From assembly GCA_010672825.2 (NCBI GenBank), contig JAAHFU020000002.1, positions 694,001-758,000 on the forward strand: a DNA stretch of 64,000 bases. The letters are read 5' to 3'. The stretch comes from Leptolyngbya sp. SIO1E4. Its GTDB lineage: Bacteria > Cyanobacteriota > Cyanobacteriia > Phormidesmidales > Phormidesmidaceae. The notes beneath the pieces are model-generated. The model was given only the letters and a program-made list of their open reading frames with translations, was not told the DNA's origin and made no database searches. Positions 16,991-26,314 of this stretch are shown in pieces (within the stretch, counting starts at the first letter, position 1; every line of letters starts with the position of its first letter). The position numbers were made by a program, and so were the translations under genes.

Positions 16991-17847
16991 GACCGTTCAC
17001 GATCGCGAATGCGATGGGTGAGTTGAATATCAATTCCTTCGCGGCGGCTACGCAGATCGTAGTAGAGGACAGCCTTAATTGATTGCCAAAACGGAACGGT
17101 AATTACAGCACCCAGCATTAGCAAAACCGCAAAGACCAAGAACGCAAGCAGCAGTGCCAGCGCCAGCGCTGGATCAGGTGTATCTGCTGGAGTAGCGGCA
17201 AAGAAGGGAATTGTGAATAGAAAAGGGAGTAAGGCTAGTACAAACAGCGGGGCCATTACCACATAAGCCACAAGCAACACTAATAGCACTCGAAATGCTG
17301 ACCCTTGGGTCAACTCCCAACTTCGAGTGATCGCAGCCGTGGCATCAGTTTCAGTTTCGACTGCAATAATCACGTCATAGAGTAAAAAGCGCGCTTGAAT
17401 CCAGGTTTGGGCAGCAAACATAGCCAGCTGCACACCCACCACAAGAACACCAGATAGTATTGCTACGGCATCCCCACCTGCACCCACGGCAGTAAACGGC
17501 AAAATTAGAGCCGTCCCCACACCTGAGATAGCATAATTGGCTGCAACTTGGATAATAAACACCAAAATTGCGACGCCAAGAAAGCTCCACATCCGAAACT
17601 CAACTTTCTTTAGAGAAGCGTTAACAGTTTCTGGTTGGTGAATAATCTCTTGAAAGCCTAACCGACCAATTTGACCGAAAATCATTAAGGCTCTGGCCCA
17701 GCCATAAAAAGGGATGAGGTACCACAGGACAGCTTTTGCACTCAACCCTAAATAGGTCTTGAAATAAGTTCTGAGCAGACTGATGCCCGCACTGACAACA
17801 TTGCCCGTACTCAGAGGCCTTGTACGGTAAGAGGGGGAAGGTGCCAT
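16987..17847 (-). CDS. Multipass membrane protein (DUF975/glycerophosphodiester phosphodiesterase membrane-domain-like)
   Basis: 286 residues with about six hydrophobic segments: around 33-55, 108-128, 135-165, 195-230 and 240-265, separated by short loops. The segment ATAAITRSWELTQGSAFRVL between helices is the hallmark seen in this loosely defined family of membrane proteins that accompany RDD proteins. No catalytic residues seen. First gene of a two-gene operon with the RDD gene, and divergent from the SpoIIM-like gene, with 92 bases between them that should hold both promoters. Confidence 0.75.
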   Translation of the reverse strand: MAPSPSYRTRPLSTGNVVSAGISLLRTYFKTYLGLSAKAVLWYLIPFYGWARALMIFGQIGRLGFQEIIHQPETVNASLKKVEFRMWSFLGVAILVFIIQVAANYAISGVGTALILPFTAVGAGGDAVAILSGVLVVGVQLAMFAAQTWIQARFLLYDVIIAVETETDATAAITRSWELTQGSAFRVLLVLLVAYVVMAPLFVLALLPFLFTIPFFAATPADTPDPALALALLLAFLVFAVLLMLGAVITVPFWQSIKAVLYYDLRSRREGIDIQLTHRIRDRERS

Positions 17848-17939
17848 AAACCTTTAATTTTTACGATAAAAAAGAGGCAAATAGCCCCATTTAATGTGCC
17901 CCATCCTAGGCTAGTCATAGGCTAGCGACATCAAATTTT

Positions 17940-18938
17940 ATGAACATTCAACGTTGGGTTGCCAGACGTGAATCGAGTTGGCGACGTTTGGATGATTTAT
18001 TGAGGCGAGTGGAGAAAAAAGGCCTGGCTGCCCTCAGTACTGAGGAGATAAAAACCATGGCCAGCCTTTATCGCTCAGTATCTGCTGATTTAGCCCGGGC
18101 TCGAACGAACCAGGTTGGAGACACCCTGATTCAAGACTTACAACTGCTAACTTCACGCAGCTATAGCCAGATTTATCAGGGGTCACGACGTCAGGATTGG
18201 CGAGCTGTGCTGGAGTTTTATCGCGATGGGTTTCCCGCCATTGTGCAGCAGACTTGGAAGTATAGTGCGATCGCCACCCTTTTGTTCGTATTCAGTGGTC
18301 TTGTTGGCTGGTGGTACTCCTGGCAAGATCCTGCATTTATGTCCCTAATATTAGATCCTGGCTTCGTCGCTCATGTCCAAGAAACCGAAGAACTGTGGAC
18401 AGTGTCCATTTTGGGTGTCGAGCCTATTGCCTCTAGTGCCATCATGGTCAACAACATTGCCGTTTCCCTGAAAGCAATTTTTGGAGGAGTGGGCTACTTT
18501 ATGCCCCAAATACCACTCATAACCCCTCCAGGCGGGTTTACGGCCTTTTTAATGGTTTTTAATGGTCTCATGATTGGGAGCATCGCAACCCTAGTGGCTC
18601 AAACGAACTTGGCTTACCAACTTTGGGCCTTTGTCTTCCCCCACGGTTCTTTAGAGCTCCCAGCCATTTTCTTTGCCGGAGGAGCAGGCTTATTGCTGGC
18701 AAGGGCTATTCTGCTGCCTGGAAAATATCGGCGTATCGATGCATTACAAGTCTACGGTCGCCAAGCTGTGCAGTTGGTGTACGGCATCATACCGATGTTA
18801 GTTATTGCAGGCGTCATTGAAGGATTCTTCTCGCCCAGCCCAGTGATTCCAGCTCCGGTGAAGTATTTAACAGGCACGGTGCTTTTTGGGTTGCTGGTGC
18901 AGTATTGCTTGCGGCGTCCTGCAGAGATTAAAGACTAA
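17940..18938 (+). CDS. Stage II sporulation protein M (SpoIIM)-like membrane protein
   Basis: 332 residues. The N-terminal ~110 residues are soluble and helical (RRESSWRRLDDLLRRVEKKG, SLYRSVSADLARARTN), then five or so membrane segments follow, with the conserved SAIMVNNIAVSLKAIFGG and FPHGSLELPAIFFAGGAGLLLARA motifs of the SpoIIM superfamily. In non-sporulating bacteria these proteins occur beside RDD-family proteins, MoxR ATPases and DUF58 proteins; a role in envelope assembly or stress is suspected. Here it is divergent from the RDD gene pair. Confidence 0.88.
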   Translation: MNIQRWVARRESSWRRLDDLLRRVEKKGLAALSTEEIKTMASLYRSVSADLARARTNQVGDTLIQDLQLLTSRSYSQIYQGSRRQDWRAVLEFYRDGFPAIVQQTWKYSAIATLLFVFSGLVGWWYSWQDPAFMSLILDPGFVAHVQETEELWTVSILGVEPIASSAIMVNNIAVSLKAIFGGVGYFMPQIPLITPPGGFTAFLMVFNGLMIGSIATLVAQTNLAYQLWAFVFPHGSLELPAIFFAGGAGLLLARAILLPGKYRRIDALQVYGRQAVQLVYGIIPMLVIAGVIEGFFSPSPVIPAPVKYLTGTVLFGLLVQYCLRRPAEIKD

Positions 18939-19053
18939 TGCGGGACGAGTGATTAAGGATTAAGAGAGGAATGGGGGAACGAACAAGGACTAAGGATTAG
19001 CACCCAGTTGCGAGATGCTAAAAATCCCAATATCCATGGTCTCCCCCGCTTGC

Positions 19054-19596
19054 TTACTCTCCCTGGCTAGAGGGCACAAAGCGCTTTCTTAGCGAATCAG
19101 CCCGACGCTTTGCCGTCTTATTTTGAGGATCGAACTTCAAGGCTTCTTCATAGGTTTCCAGGGCTTGGCTGATCAACTGCTTGCGTTCATAGCTGTGCCC
19201 TAGATTATTGAATGCGGTGACATAGCTGGGTGCGATCTGGAGGGCTTCCTTGTACTGGCGAATCGCCAAGTCATACTGCTCTTGGGCGAAATAGGCAAAC
19301 CCAAGCGCGTTGTAGATAATGGCAGCGTTCTCAGACTCCTCTTCCCCAACCAGCTTCAACGCCTGCTTCAGATGGGAAGTTGCTTGAGAGTAAAGTTTCT
19401 TATCTACCATGAGGCTACCCAACTCATAATGCTCTTGGGCGGTCCCTTTTTCCTTGGTGAGTTTATTCTGTAGCCGGTTTAAAGTGCCTTCTATTCGTCG
19501 AGTTTTGTAGACCTGAAGAATCACTAGAACAGCGGCGATACCTAACAACACAAGTAGTGTCACTAGATAAACTAAAAGCAGATTAGTGTTTTCCAT
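19054..19596 (-). CDS. ycf37: TPR protein, Ycf37-like (photosystem I assembly/accumulation)
   Basis: 180 residues. One N-terminal membrane anchor (LLLVYLVTLLVLLGIAAVLVI), a short linker, then three to four tetratricopeptide repeats (e.g. AAIIYNALGFAYFAQEQYDLAIRQYKEAL and YVTAFNNLGHSYERKQLI). This layout and length match Ycf37, a thylakoid protein that supports photosystem I trimer stability in Synechocystis. A different small TPR anchor protein cannot be fully excluded. Confidence 0.78.
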   Translation of the reverse strand: MENTNLLLVYLVTLLVLLGIAAVLVILQVYKTRRIEGTLNRLQNKLTKEKGTAQEHYELGSLMVDKKLYSQATSHLKQALKLVGEEESENAAIIYNALGFAYFAQEQYDLAIRQYKEALQIAPSYVTAFNNLGHSYERKQLISQALETYEEALKFDPQNKTAKRRADSLRKRFVPSSQGE

Positions 19597-19656
19597 AAAA
19601 CCGTCTTGAAAAACTCAGCTCAATATTGATGTGTCACATCCACCATCTTGCCATGC

Positions 19657-20427
19657 TTAGGGAAGTCCCCAATAGGTTGCTTGTTCTTCCAGCCAACCCT
19701 CTTCATGCCATTGATTAATCGAGGCATTGATAAATCGCCGTAGGGTTATGTATTCATGACCTTTAGGCATGACAACCCCTAAGGGTTCAGCGGTAATGAC
19801 CTCTGGCAAAAGCCTGTAGGCAGGATATTCTTGAGCCCACCCGGTTAAGACTGTGACATCTCCGGCAACTGCGCTGATGCTACCGCTTTCGATAGTCTCC
19901 ATCGCAGCTTGATAGGAAGAGACCCCCACCAGACTGGCTGAAGGTAACGTGTAGTGAATACTCGGAACCGCGTCAGATCCTTCGAGTAGGCCGATCGCGG
20001 CTGTCTCTAAATCCTGCAAGCTTTGAATCTGTGGGTTATTCGTAATCAGCGCAGTGCCGTCCAGATAATATGGATAGCTGAAGTCAACGATTCTTTCCCG
20101 CATAGGGGTTATGGCCATACCCGCGATCGCCACATCAACTTCTCCTGCGAGCACTGCCGGGATGCGATCGCGATTAGAAACCGGATAGAACACCACCGAG
20201 GTGTCATCTCCAAACAGGGTTTCTGCCAGACGAGTAGCAATATCGATTTCAAACCCTACCAAATCGCCCTGCTCATCCGTAAAACCCAAGGGACGCCAGT
20301 TATCCTTAACGGCAACAATCAGATAGCCCCTTTCTTGAATTGTTTCCAGATCTGCAGAAATAACAAATGGGGGTACCGCCAAATGCACCCCCAATCCTAT
20401 GCCGAAGCCAAGAAGCTGATAGCGCAT
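19657..20427 (-). CDS. Periplasmic amino-acid-type solute-binding protein (SBP_bac_3)
   Basis: 256 residues, with the signal-peptide-like start MRYQLLGFGIGLGVHLAVPP. The mature part has the family-3 binding-protein opening LETIQERGYLIVAVKDNWRPLGF, then GDLVGFEIDIATRLAETLFG, VDVAIAGMAITPMRERIVDFSYPY, and ends with QWHEEGWLEEQATYWG. Such proteins capture polar amino acids for ABC importers. No permease or ATPase gene lies nearby, so it is an orphan subunit. It begins 30 bases after rplT on the same strand and may be transcribed by read-through from the ribosomal operon. Confidence 0.88.
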   Translation of the reverse strand: MRYQLLGFGIGLGVHLAVPPFVISADLETIQERGYLIVAVKDNWRPLGFTDEQGDLVGFEIDIATRLAETLFGDDTSVVFYPVSNRDRIPAVLAGEVDVAIAGMAITPMRERIVDFSYPYYLDGTALITNNPQIQSLQDLETAAIGLLEGSDAVPSIHYTLPSASLVGVSSYQAAMETIESGSISAVAGDVTVLTGWAQEYPAYRLLPEVITAEPLGVVMPKGHEYITLRRFINASINQWHEEGWLEEQATYWGLP

Positions 20428-20456
20428 GCCGTCTCGCCAACGCCTAAGAAGATAGA

Positions 20457-20807
20457 CTAAGCTTTGCTCGCAATTTCAACAACCTGGTTAAACCCTTCGG
20501 GATCTAGAACAGCCATTTGAGCCAGCATCTTGCGATTGATCTCAATGTTGGCTTTCTTGAGTTGACCAATTAAACGACTGTAGCTCATGCCCTGCGTGCG
20601 AGCCGCTGCATTGATGCGGGTAATCCACAGACGACGAAAGTCACGCTTGCGACAGCGGCGATCGCGATAGGCATATCGCAGCGCCTTCATGACCTGCTGG
20701 TTCGCAGTCCGAAAAAGCTTTGAGTGCGATCCCCGGAAACCTTTTGCGAGCTTTAAAATCTTCTTGCGGCGCTTTCGGGCAACATTCCCGCGCTTAACCC
20801 GTGCCAT
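20457..20807 (-). CDS. rplT: 50S ribosomal protein L20
   Basis: 116 residues, [24 protein letters not shown] at the N-terminus, followed by [19 protein letters not shown] and [15 protein letters not shown], all diagnostic. L20 binds 23S rRNA early in assembly and, in some bacteria, represses its own operon. Second gene after rpmI (92 bases apart). infC is not directly upstream, unlike in many bacteria. Confidence 0.98.
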   Translation of the reverse strand: MARVKRGNVARKRRKKILKLAKGFRGSHSKLFRTANQQVMKALRYAYRDRRCRKRDFRRLWITRINAAARTQGMSYSRLIGQLKKANIEINRKMLAQMAVLDPEGFNQVVEIASKA

Positions 20808-20899
20808 TACTTTCTAACCCCTATGCTTACAACGATGATCGGTATGTGTCTGAAGTGAACGCGTAGACGTCAGAGACACCTGGCGTTTGAGTGAGCGTG

Positions 20900-21097
20900 T
20901 TAAAAGTAAGGCAACATCAGCTCAACGTTGGGGGTATCTGCTTCAACCACGGCTGTCTTCTTAGCGAGACGAACCTTACGAGCAGTTTTCTTCTTCTGCA
21001 GCAGGTGGTTCCGAAAAGCTTTGCGGCGCATAAACTTGCCACTACCGCTACGCTTGAAACGCTTGGCAGCCGCTCGGCGTGTTTTGAGCTTCGGCAT
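20900..21097 (-). CDS. rpmI: 50S ribosomal protein L35
   Basis: 65 residues: [28 protein letters not shown], then [16 protein letters not shown], a standard L35. It has a C-terminal extension ending VELMLPYF typical of cyanobacterial forms. Leads the rpmI-rplT operon; divergent from the class II aldolase gene. Confidence 0.97.
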   Translation of the reverse strand: MPKLKTRRAAAKRFKRSGSGKFMRRKAFRNHLLQKKKTARKVRLAKKTAVVEADTPNVELMLPYF

Positions 21098-21257
21098 GAC
21101 GACGTGTTCCTAGTTTTCGACACAGTCTTAAATCATACACTGAGTTTTCTAATCCAGACAAGCCCTGCCTCCAGTCTCTCGGACAAGCATCCAAGCAACT
21201 GGAAGCAAGCCTCTCGAGCAGTATCTGAATCGCGTGGACGTTTTAGGAGAAGCTAGC

Positions 21258-21854
21258 ATGCATGATGATGGTGTCATCAAGTATCGGTGTGACTGGGATC
21301 CAGGCCCTCCACTGATATTTGAGCAGCTAACATCTTTAATAGCCTGGCGTGATCGTCTGTACAAAGCTGGACTGATCGGTGTTTATCCTGACGGTATTGG
21401 GTTTGGCAACATTAGCCAACGGTTGACAGGCACCAGCTTTCTAATTTCTGGCACCCAAACCGGGCATTACCCAGCCACGACCTCTGCCCATTACACCCTG
21501 GTAGACCAGTGGGACATTGCCCAAAACACGTTGCACTGCGTTGGCCCTTTGAAAGCTTCATCAGAGTCTCTCACCCATGGCGCTTTGTACGAATACTCTC
21601 CAGATATTCAAGCGATCGTGCATATTCACCACCGAGAGTTGTGGCAAGCCTATCAGCATGTTTTGCCGACAACGCGGGCAGACGTTGCCTATGGCACCCC
21701 TGCGATGGCTGATGAGATGTGGCGCTTATTCCGAGAGAGCGATCTGCATACCCAGAAGGTGTTGGTCATGGCGGGTCATGAAGACGGCTTGATTGCCTTT
21801 GGTCAAACATTGCAGGTTGCTGCATCGAACCTGTTGTCTTTACTCAAATCATGA
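21258..21854 (+). CDS. Class II aldolase/adducin family protein
   Basis: 198 residues from the ATG at 21258, which has AGGAGA seven bases upstream; an upstream in-frame GTG at 21234 lacks such a site. Signatures: GIGFGNISQRL (phosphate-binding region), FLISGTQTGHYP, IQAIVHIHHRELW with the paired metal-binding histidines, and VLVMAGHEDGLIAFG with the third histidine. The family includes fuculose-phosphate and ribulose-phosphate aldolases/epimerases and methylthioribulose-1-phosphate dehydratase (MtnB). No salvage-pathway neighbours allow a choice. Confidence 0.85.
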   Translation: MHDDGVIKYRCDWDPGPPLIFEQLTSLIAWRDRLYKAGLIGVYPDGIGFGNISQRLTGTSFLISGTQTGHYPATTSAHYTLVDQWDIAQNTLHCVGPLKASSESLTHGALYEYSPDIQAIVHIHHRELWQAYQHVLPTTRADVAYGTPAMADEMWRLFRESDLHTQKVLVMAGHEDGLIAFGQTLQVAASNLLSLLKS

Positions 21855-22183
21855 CCAAGCCAGGCTGCCCTTACGCACAACAAGTGCGATCCAGCCTGAT
21901 ATGACAAAGGGCAGAAGGCAGGAATCAAAACCTTATTGCATAGGGATTCCAGGAAATCCGATTGTTCTAATTAGCACTTTAGGTGCAATACCCATAACAG
22001 CGTGACATCGCTTAATTTGGCTATCGCCATAACCACATTCTTGTCATAAGATTTGCCGTCAGTCTGCGTCGGATGCCTTGCCATCCATTGCGGTAATTTC
22101 GGGTGCCTAAATATCGTATGCAGAATATCCAAATGAGCGCGTGGCATTCTGGCACAGCAGAAAGATCAGGGCAAAAGAAAAGA
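21855..22183. other. Intergenic region between convergent genes, nothing recognised
   Basis: 329 bases between the aldolase stop and the M28 peptidase stop. No gene, strong hairpin or known repeat is visible. Confidence 0.4.
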
Positions 22184-23080
22184 TCAAGATAGCGTGGTTA
22201 ACCCTGTCATCAGCCCCTGACAAACTTGAGTCATGAAGGGCAAATCTAATGTTTCTAGGCGATCGCTGGATTTGTGGTAATGCGGATTGCGCAGAAAAGC
22301 CGTATCGGTCACCATCACAGCCCGGTAGTCGCAGTCCCAAAATGGGGCATGGTCGCTCAAACGAGTTGCTGGAATCAGGTTTCCCCGTTGCGGAACCGGC
22401 AACCATTCACAAGCGGCCCCTGCTCGCCGAATATGACGCTGTAGCTGCACCAAATCTGGGAGGGTCGCTAAATTGCCAATGAGCCCGATAAAGTCACCCG
22501 TATTGGGATACAGCCATTGCAGGATAGGGGATGGATAGCGTTGACTATGGGGGCTGGGATCGCAGTAGCCTAGCATCTCTAGGGACACCATCAAGCGGAT
22601 TGACTGCCCTCTATTTTTTAGGGTTTCCGCATAGGCTCGACTCCCTAAAAGACCATATTCTTCCATATCAAAGGCAACGCACCAGAGGGGTCGAGCAGGC
22701 GGATTGTTAGCGGCGTAGCGGGCCAATTCTAAAAGAGCAGCAACGCCACTGGCGTTATCGTCAGCTCCCACGCTGCCAGGAACGGCATCATAATGGGCCC
22801 CGACTACAATCGGCGACTTGCTGCTAGCTACAGAATCTGGAGGATGGAATTTCAAAATCCAGTTTTTATGACATTTTCCCCGCACCTCAAAGCAGTGCTC
22901 TTCTACAGTGCCCCACTGCCCTAAAGTTGACTGAATATACTGTTGCACTAGGCGATGTCCGCCAGAGGCCAGGTAAGGATCGCGATCGCGAATCAACTGA
23001 TTTAAATGGTCGCGTAATCTACTTTCCAGACCGTCAAAAAGCAACGCTGATGTGGGATCAAACCTATGATCTTTAGACAT
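22184..23080 (-). CDS. M28 family zinc peptidase (aminopeptidase-like)
   Basis: 298 residues. Metal-ligand motifs: VGAHYDAVPGS (His, Asp), GADDNASGVAALLE (bridging Asp), FDMEEYGLLGS (catalytic Glu pair), and later SDHAPFWD and NPHYHKSSDRLETL with the last histidine. No signal peptide or transmembrane segment, so it may be cytosolic. M28 enzymes are exopeptidases or, in plants, glutaminyl cyclases. Isolated gene, divergent from the RlpA-like gene. Confidence 0.88.
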   Translation of the reverse strand: MSKDHRFDPTSALLFDGLESRLRDHLNQLIRDRDPYLASGGHRLVQQYIQSTLGQWGTVEEHCFEVRGKCHKNWILKFHPPDSVASSKSPIVVGAHYDAVPGSVGADDNASGVAALLELARYAANNPPARPLWCVAFDMEEYGLLGSRAYAETLKNRGQSIRLMVSLEMLGYCDPSPHSQRYPSPILQWLYPNTGDFIGLIGNLATLPDLVQLQRHIRRAGAACEWLPVPQRGNLIPATRLSDHAPFWDCDYRAVMVTDTAFLRNPHYHKSSDRLETLDLPFMTQVCQGLMTGLTTLS

Positions 23081-23278
23081 CTTTCACAGGATTTTACTAA
23101 TTCTTAATATTTCTCTGGAAGCTTTGGCAAGATGGGATCCTAGGGTACACCTCCGACTAACCCCTGATCCCCAATTGAAAAATAGACGCGTATACTAGGA
23201 AACCGTGCGATTTCATCTGTGCTACTAGATACAAAAAACCGCTGAAAACATCTGGTTCTAAGTTCTTGCCTAAATGCT

Positions 23279-24523
23279 ATGGAAATTTTGGGACTAGTCT
23301 GGGCTGCGTCTATCATCAACCATTCGCCTCCGATGACTCCATCACTGGAAGTTGGGGAGCATGGGTTTAAGCATCAGGAATCTCTTCCCATTGAGGAAAC
23401 GGTTTCCTGGTTCTCGTCATTAGCTCAAGCTTATGGTTGGGATCCTATCAATTTGGAACCGACGCCTGCTTACAGCAGCTACGCCTCTACGGCCAGTTGG
23501 TTGGTTCCAACCCTGACCAGCCTTGCATCAGCCTTTGAAAATACTGAATCGACAGCCATGGGCATGGAGTTTTCGCCCCTGTCTCCGGTAATTGGTACGG
23601 GGCTATCAAGCATTGAACCGCCAGTTGAGGAGGGACTCCAGCCTCCTGGTTCTGAGTATCTGGCCAGTCTGAACCAATGGCATAGCTGGGATGCCATTGC
23701 AGCCGTTCGCATTACCGAGTCAGGTGCGCAGGTAACCCCAGAAGACTCATTTTCCAATCTAGATACCCACCAGTGCGCAGCGGATTCAGCTGCGGCGTAT
23801 CAGGCTAATACAGCCGCCACATCCCCCACACCCAAGCTGCAGGTTTGGGTGCACAATCATTTCATTGGTGAAGTGACTGGACGGGCAGCAGCCCGACAGC
23901 TAGCAGACAACTTGAGGCTGTTGATTAAGCAAGGCAAGCTGGATGCCGCCCATTTACAGCCCATATTTGGCGCTAACTTCGTGGGAGGCAGCCTTCACAG
24001 CGACATTCTGTTCATTGTGGATGAGTCCTTAAAATCGCATCCTGAAGTGCCTGCAGCGGCGATCGCCGTTCAGTGGATCAACAATCTCCGGATCGCGTTT
24101 GACGAATCCCCCCTTGATTTGGTCCAGGTACAAATGGCGATGAAAGGGCTTATCGAAACCTCTCAGGCGCTGTATGGCACCGCCTCTTGGTATGGCCCTG
24201 GATTTCATGGTCGCCAAACGGCCAATGGTGAACGGTTTGATGAAAATGCTCTGACGGCAGCCCACAAGACACTCCCGTTCAATACCCACCTGAAAGTGAC
24301 AAATCGCCTGAACGGAAAGTCTGTCGTAGTGCGGATCAATGACCGTGGCCCTTACATCGGTAACCGTACCCTCGATCTTTCTAGGGCTGCAGCCCGTTGC
24401 TTAGGCAGCGTTGGCAATGGGGTCGTCCCTTATGAAGCCGTGGTGCTAGAGTCTGTCCCTAAGCCCGAGCTGGAAGAGCTAACAACGGCACAGCTCACAG
24501 CTGATATTGACTTAGGAGATTAG
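23279..24523 (+). CDS. rlpA: RlpA-like protein with C-terminal double-psi beta-barrel domain
   Basis: 414 residues. The C-terminal ~95 residues are an RlpA/DPBB domain: GTASWYGPGFHGRQTANGERF, LTAAHKTLPFNTHLKVTN and VVVRINDRGPYIGNRTLDLS, containing the conserved catalytic-type Asp in NDRGP. In proteobacteria RlpA is a septal lytic transglycosylase on naked glycan. The first ~300 residues are low-complexity and poorly conserved, followed by a domain (LQVWVHNHFIGEVTGRAAARQLADNL) often found in cyanobacterial RlpA proteins. No clear signal peptide at the chosen ATG, which is unexpected for an envelope enzyme. Confidence 0.88.
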   Translation: MEILGLVWAASIINHSPPMTPSLEVGEHGFKHQESLPIEETVSWFSSLAQAYGWDPINLEPTPAYSSYASTASWLVPTLTSLASAFENTESTAMGMEFSPLSPVIGTGLSSIEPPVEEGLQPPGSEYLASLNQWHSWDAIAAVRITESGAQVTPEDSFSNLDTHQCAADSAAAYQANTAATSPTPKLQVWVHNHFIGEVTGRAAARQLADNLRLLIKQGKLDAAHLQPIFGANFVGGSLHSDILFIVDESLKSHPEVPAAAIAVQWINNLRIAFDESPLDLVQVQMAMKGLIETSQALYGTASWYGPGFHGRQTANGERFDENALTAAHKTLPFNTHLKVTNRLNGKSVVVRINDRGPYIGNRTLDLSRAAARCLGSVGNGVVPYEAVVLESVPKPELEELTTAQLTADIDLGD

Positions 24524-24554
24524 GGTAGGAGATTGGGGAATGTGGACATCAGAC

Positions 24555-24573
24555 ATGAATCAGCCTGATTCAT
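24555..24573. repeat. 19-base palindrome between convergent genes
   Basis: ATGAATCAG, one base, CTGATTCAT. It lies in the 55-base gap between the stops of the RlpA-like gene and trpE. It could form a hairpin in either transcript, but no T-run follows, so terminator function is uncertain. Confidence 0.5.
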
Positions 24574-24578
24574 CCCTT

Positions 24579-26129
24579 CTACCCACCTGCACCCTCTGAC
24601 TGCAGAGAGCGAATTGCCGCTAACATGCCCTGGGATTTGTTCAGGGTTTCTTGAAACTCTGATTCAGGGATAGAATCGGCGACTAGCCCAGCTCCGGCCT
24701 GAACACTTACACGAGAGCAGCCCTCTGCAGTTGGCCGCACAATCATGGTGCGAATGGTAATGGCCGTATTGAGCTGCCCTTCAAAGTCGTAGTAACCATA
24801 AATCCCGGAATAAGGGCCTCGGAGATCAGGCTCTAATTCGTTGATAATCTGCATAGCTCGTATTTTTGGGGCTCCGCTGACGGTACCTGCAGGAAAACAG
24901 GCTTTGATCAGATCCCAAGCAGTTTTGTGGGGCAAAAGCCGACCTACCACATTACTCACAATGTGCATCACATGGGAATAGCGCTCAATGACCATGAGTT
25001 CGTCTACACGCACACTGCCGCTTTCGCAGACCCGTCCCAAATCATTTCGCCCCAGATCGACTAGCATGACATGCTCAGCAATTTCTTTGGGATCAGCCAG
25101 GAGATCCGTCGCGAAAGCGGCATCTTCAGCGGGAGTTTTGCCGCGAGGACGAGTCCCTGCGATCGGACGCACGGTTGCAATCATCGGCTCATCTGGATTC
25201 TCTCCATGCTCTGCCTTCACCATGACCTCAGGGCTAGACCCAATCATCTGCCAGTCCTTGAAGTGAAAATAGGCCATGTAGGGTGAAGGGTTCACGAGGC
25301 GCAGAGAGCGGTATAAATCGAACGGATTGCCCCAATAGTCGGTAGACAGCCGTTGGGAAATCACGACCTGGAAAATATCCCCTGCGCGAATGTAGTCTTT
25401 TGCTCGCTGTACAGCCTCACAAAACTCGCTTTGAGTACGGTTGCTGGTGTAAGCCAACGGCACTGTGGTGGACTGTCCGGGCGGTTGCCATTGGGTGAGG
25501 GGACGCAAGCCTTGGAGAGGAGATGTCAGCTTTTGGACAAGAGAGTGAATGCGATCGCAAGCAGCAGTATAGGCTATCTGCAAATCACGCCCCGGCTCTC
25601 GCAGATCCGCATAGGCGACGACCCAGATCTTGCGTTTTACCTGGTCAAAAATCAGGAGGCTATCGACTTGCATCCATAGCCCATCAGGTAAATCGGACTC
25701 TGTGCGATCGTAGGTAGGAACCGTGGGTTCAATCCACTGAATTGGTTCGTAGCCCCAAAAACCAAACAACCCCCCAATGCCTGGCGGGAGTTCTGGTAGC
25801 TTAACGGGCTGGTAGGGGGCCAGGCATTGGGGAAGAACCGCGAAGGGATCGCCGGTATAGGTTTTTACGGTGCCATTCCGAAAGGTTTGCGTCGTCACAG
25901 CTCCCTGGGTTTCTAGCACCCAGAGGGGATCACATCCTAGCAAGCTGTAACGGCCTAGCGTTTCTCCCCCTTCTACCGACTCCAGCAAAAAGCTGTAAGG
26001 TGCATCAGCGCAGACTTTATGCCACGCAGACACGGGTGTATCTAGGTCAGCCGCCAATTCTTGATAGACCGGGACAAAGTTACCTTGGGTCGCTAGATGC
26101 TGGAAATGTGTCAGGGAGGGAGAAACCAT
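24579..26129 (-). CDS. trpE: Anthranilate synthase component I
   Basis: About 516 residues from the ATG at 26129 (MVSPSLTHFQHLATQGNF); in-frame starts upstream at 26183 and 26189 are also possible and would add up to 20 residues. The N-terminal domain carries the LLESVEGGETLGRYSLLG motif associated with tryptophan feedback binding. The chorismate-binding domain shows IRAGDIFQVVISQRL, VRPIAGTRPRGKT, LVDLGRNDLGRV, CFPAGTVSGAPKIRAM and SRVSVQAGAGLVADS. It converts chorismate plus glutamine-derived ammonia to anthranilate together with TrpG, which is not in this window. Upstream is psaD, same strand, 186 bases away. Confidence 0.93.
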   Translation of the reverse strand: MVSPSLTHFQHLATQGNFVPVYQELAADLDTPVSAWHKVCADAPYSFLLESVEGGETLGRYSLLGCDPLWVLETQGAVTTQTFRNGTVKTYTGDPFAVLPQCLAPYQPVKLPELPPGIGGLFGFWGYEPIQWIEPTVPTYDRTESDLPDGLWMQVDSLLIFDQVKRKIWVVAYADLREPGRDLQIAYTAACDRIHSLVQKLTSPLQGLRPLTQWQPPGQSTTVPLAYTSNRTQSEFCEAVQRAKDYIRAGDIFQVVISQRLSTDYWGNPFDLYRSLRLVNPSPYMAYFHFKDWQMIGSSPEVMVKAEHGENPDEPMIATVRPIAGTRPRGKTPAEDAAFATDLLADPKEIAEHVMLVDLGRNDLGRVCESGSVRVDELMVIERYSHVMHIVSNVVGRLLPHKTAWDLIKACFPAGTVSGAPKIRAMQIINELEPDLRGPYSGIYGYYDFEGQLNTAITIRTMIVRPTAEGCSRVSVQAGAGLVADSIPESEFQETLNKSQGMLAAIRSLQSEGAGG

Positions 26130-26248
26130 CAGTTTGTCAATGAATGAGGGAGAATGCAGTCGTGGAAATGTAATGTGTCGCATTTCCACAACCCAATTGG
26201 GAGTGCGGCGGCCAGTTACCGCCTCTATTTCAGGTGCCTACAACAACA

Positions 26249-26273
26249 GGGGCATAGCCTCGCTATACCCCTG
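26249..26273 (-). terminator. Hairpin after psaD
   Basis: Arms AGGGGTATAGC / GCTATGCCCCT around a GAG loop, with one G-U pair, 42 bases after the psaD stop. No long T-run follows, so it may act as a 3' stabilising hairpin or weak terminator. Confidence 0.6.
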
Positions 26274-26314
26274 CTGATAAGACGTGAATTTATAAAAACG
26301 ATTAGTGCTGCAGA

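Noticed and set aside
20023-20460. 145-residue open frame opposite the solute-binding protein gene
   Set aside because: The solute-binding frame is clearly conserved; the opposite frame shows no domain.
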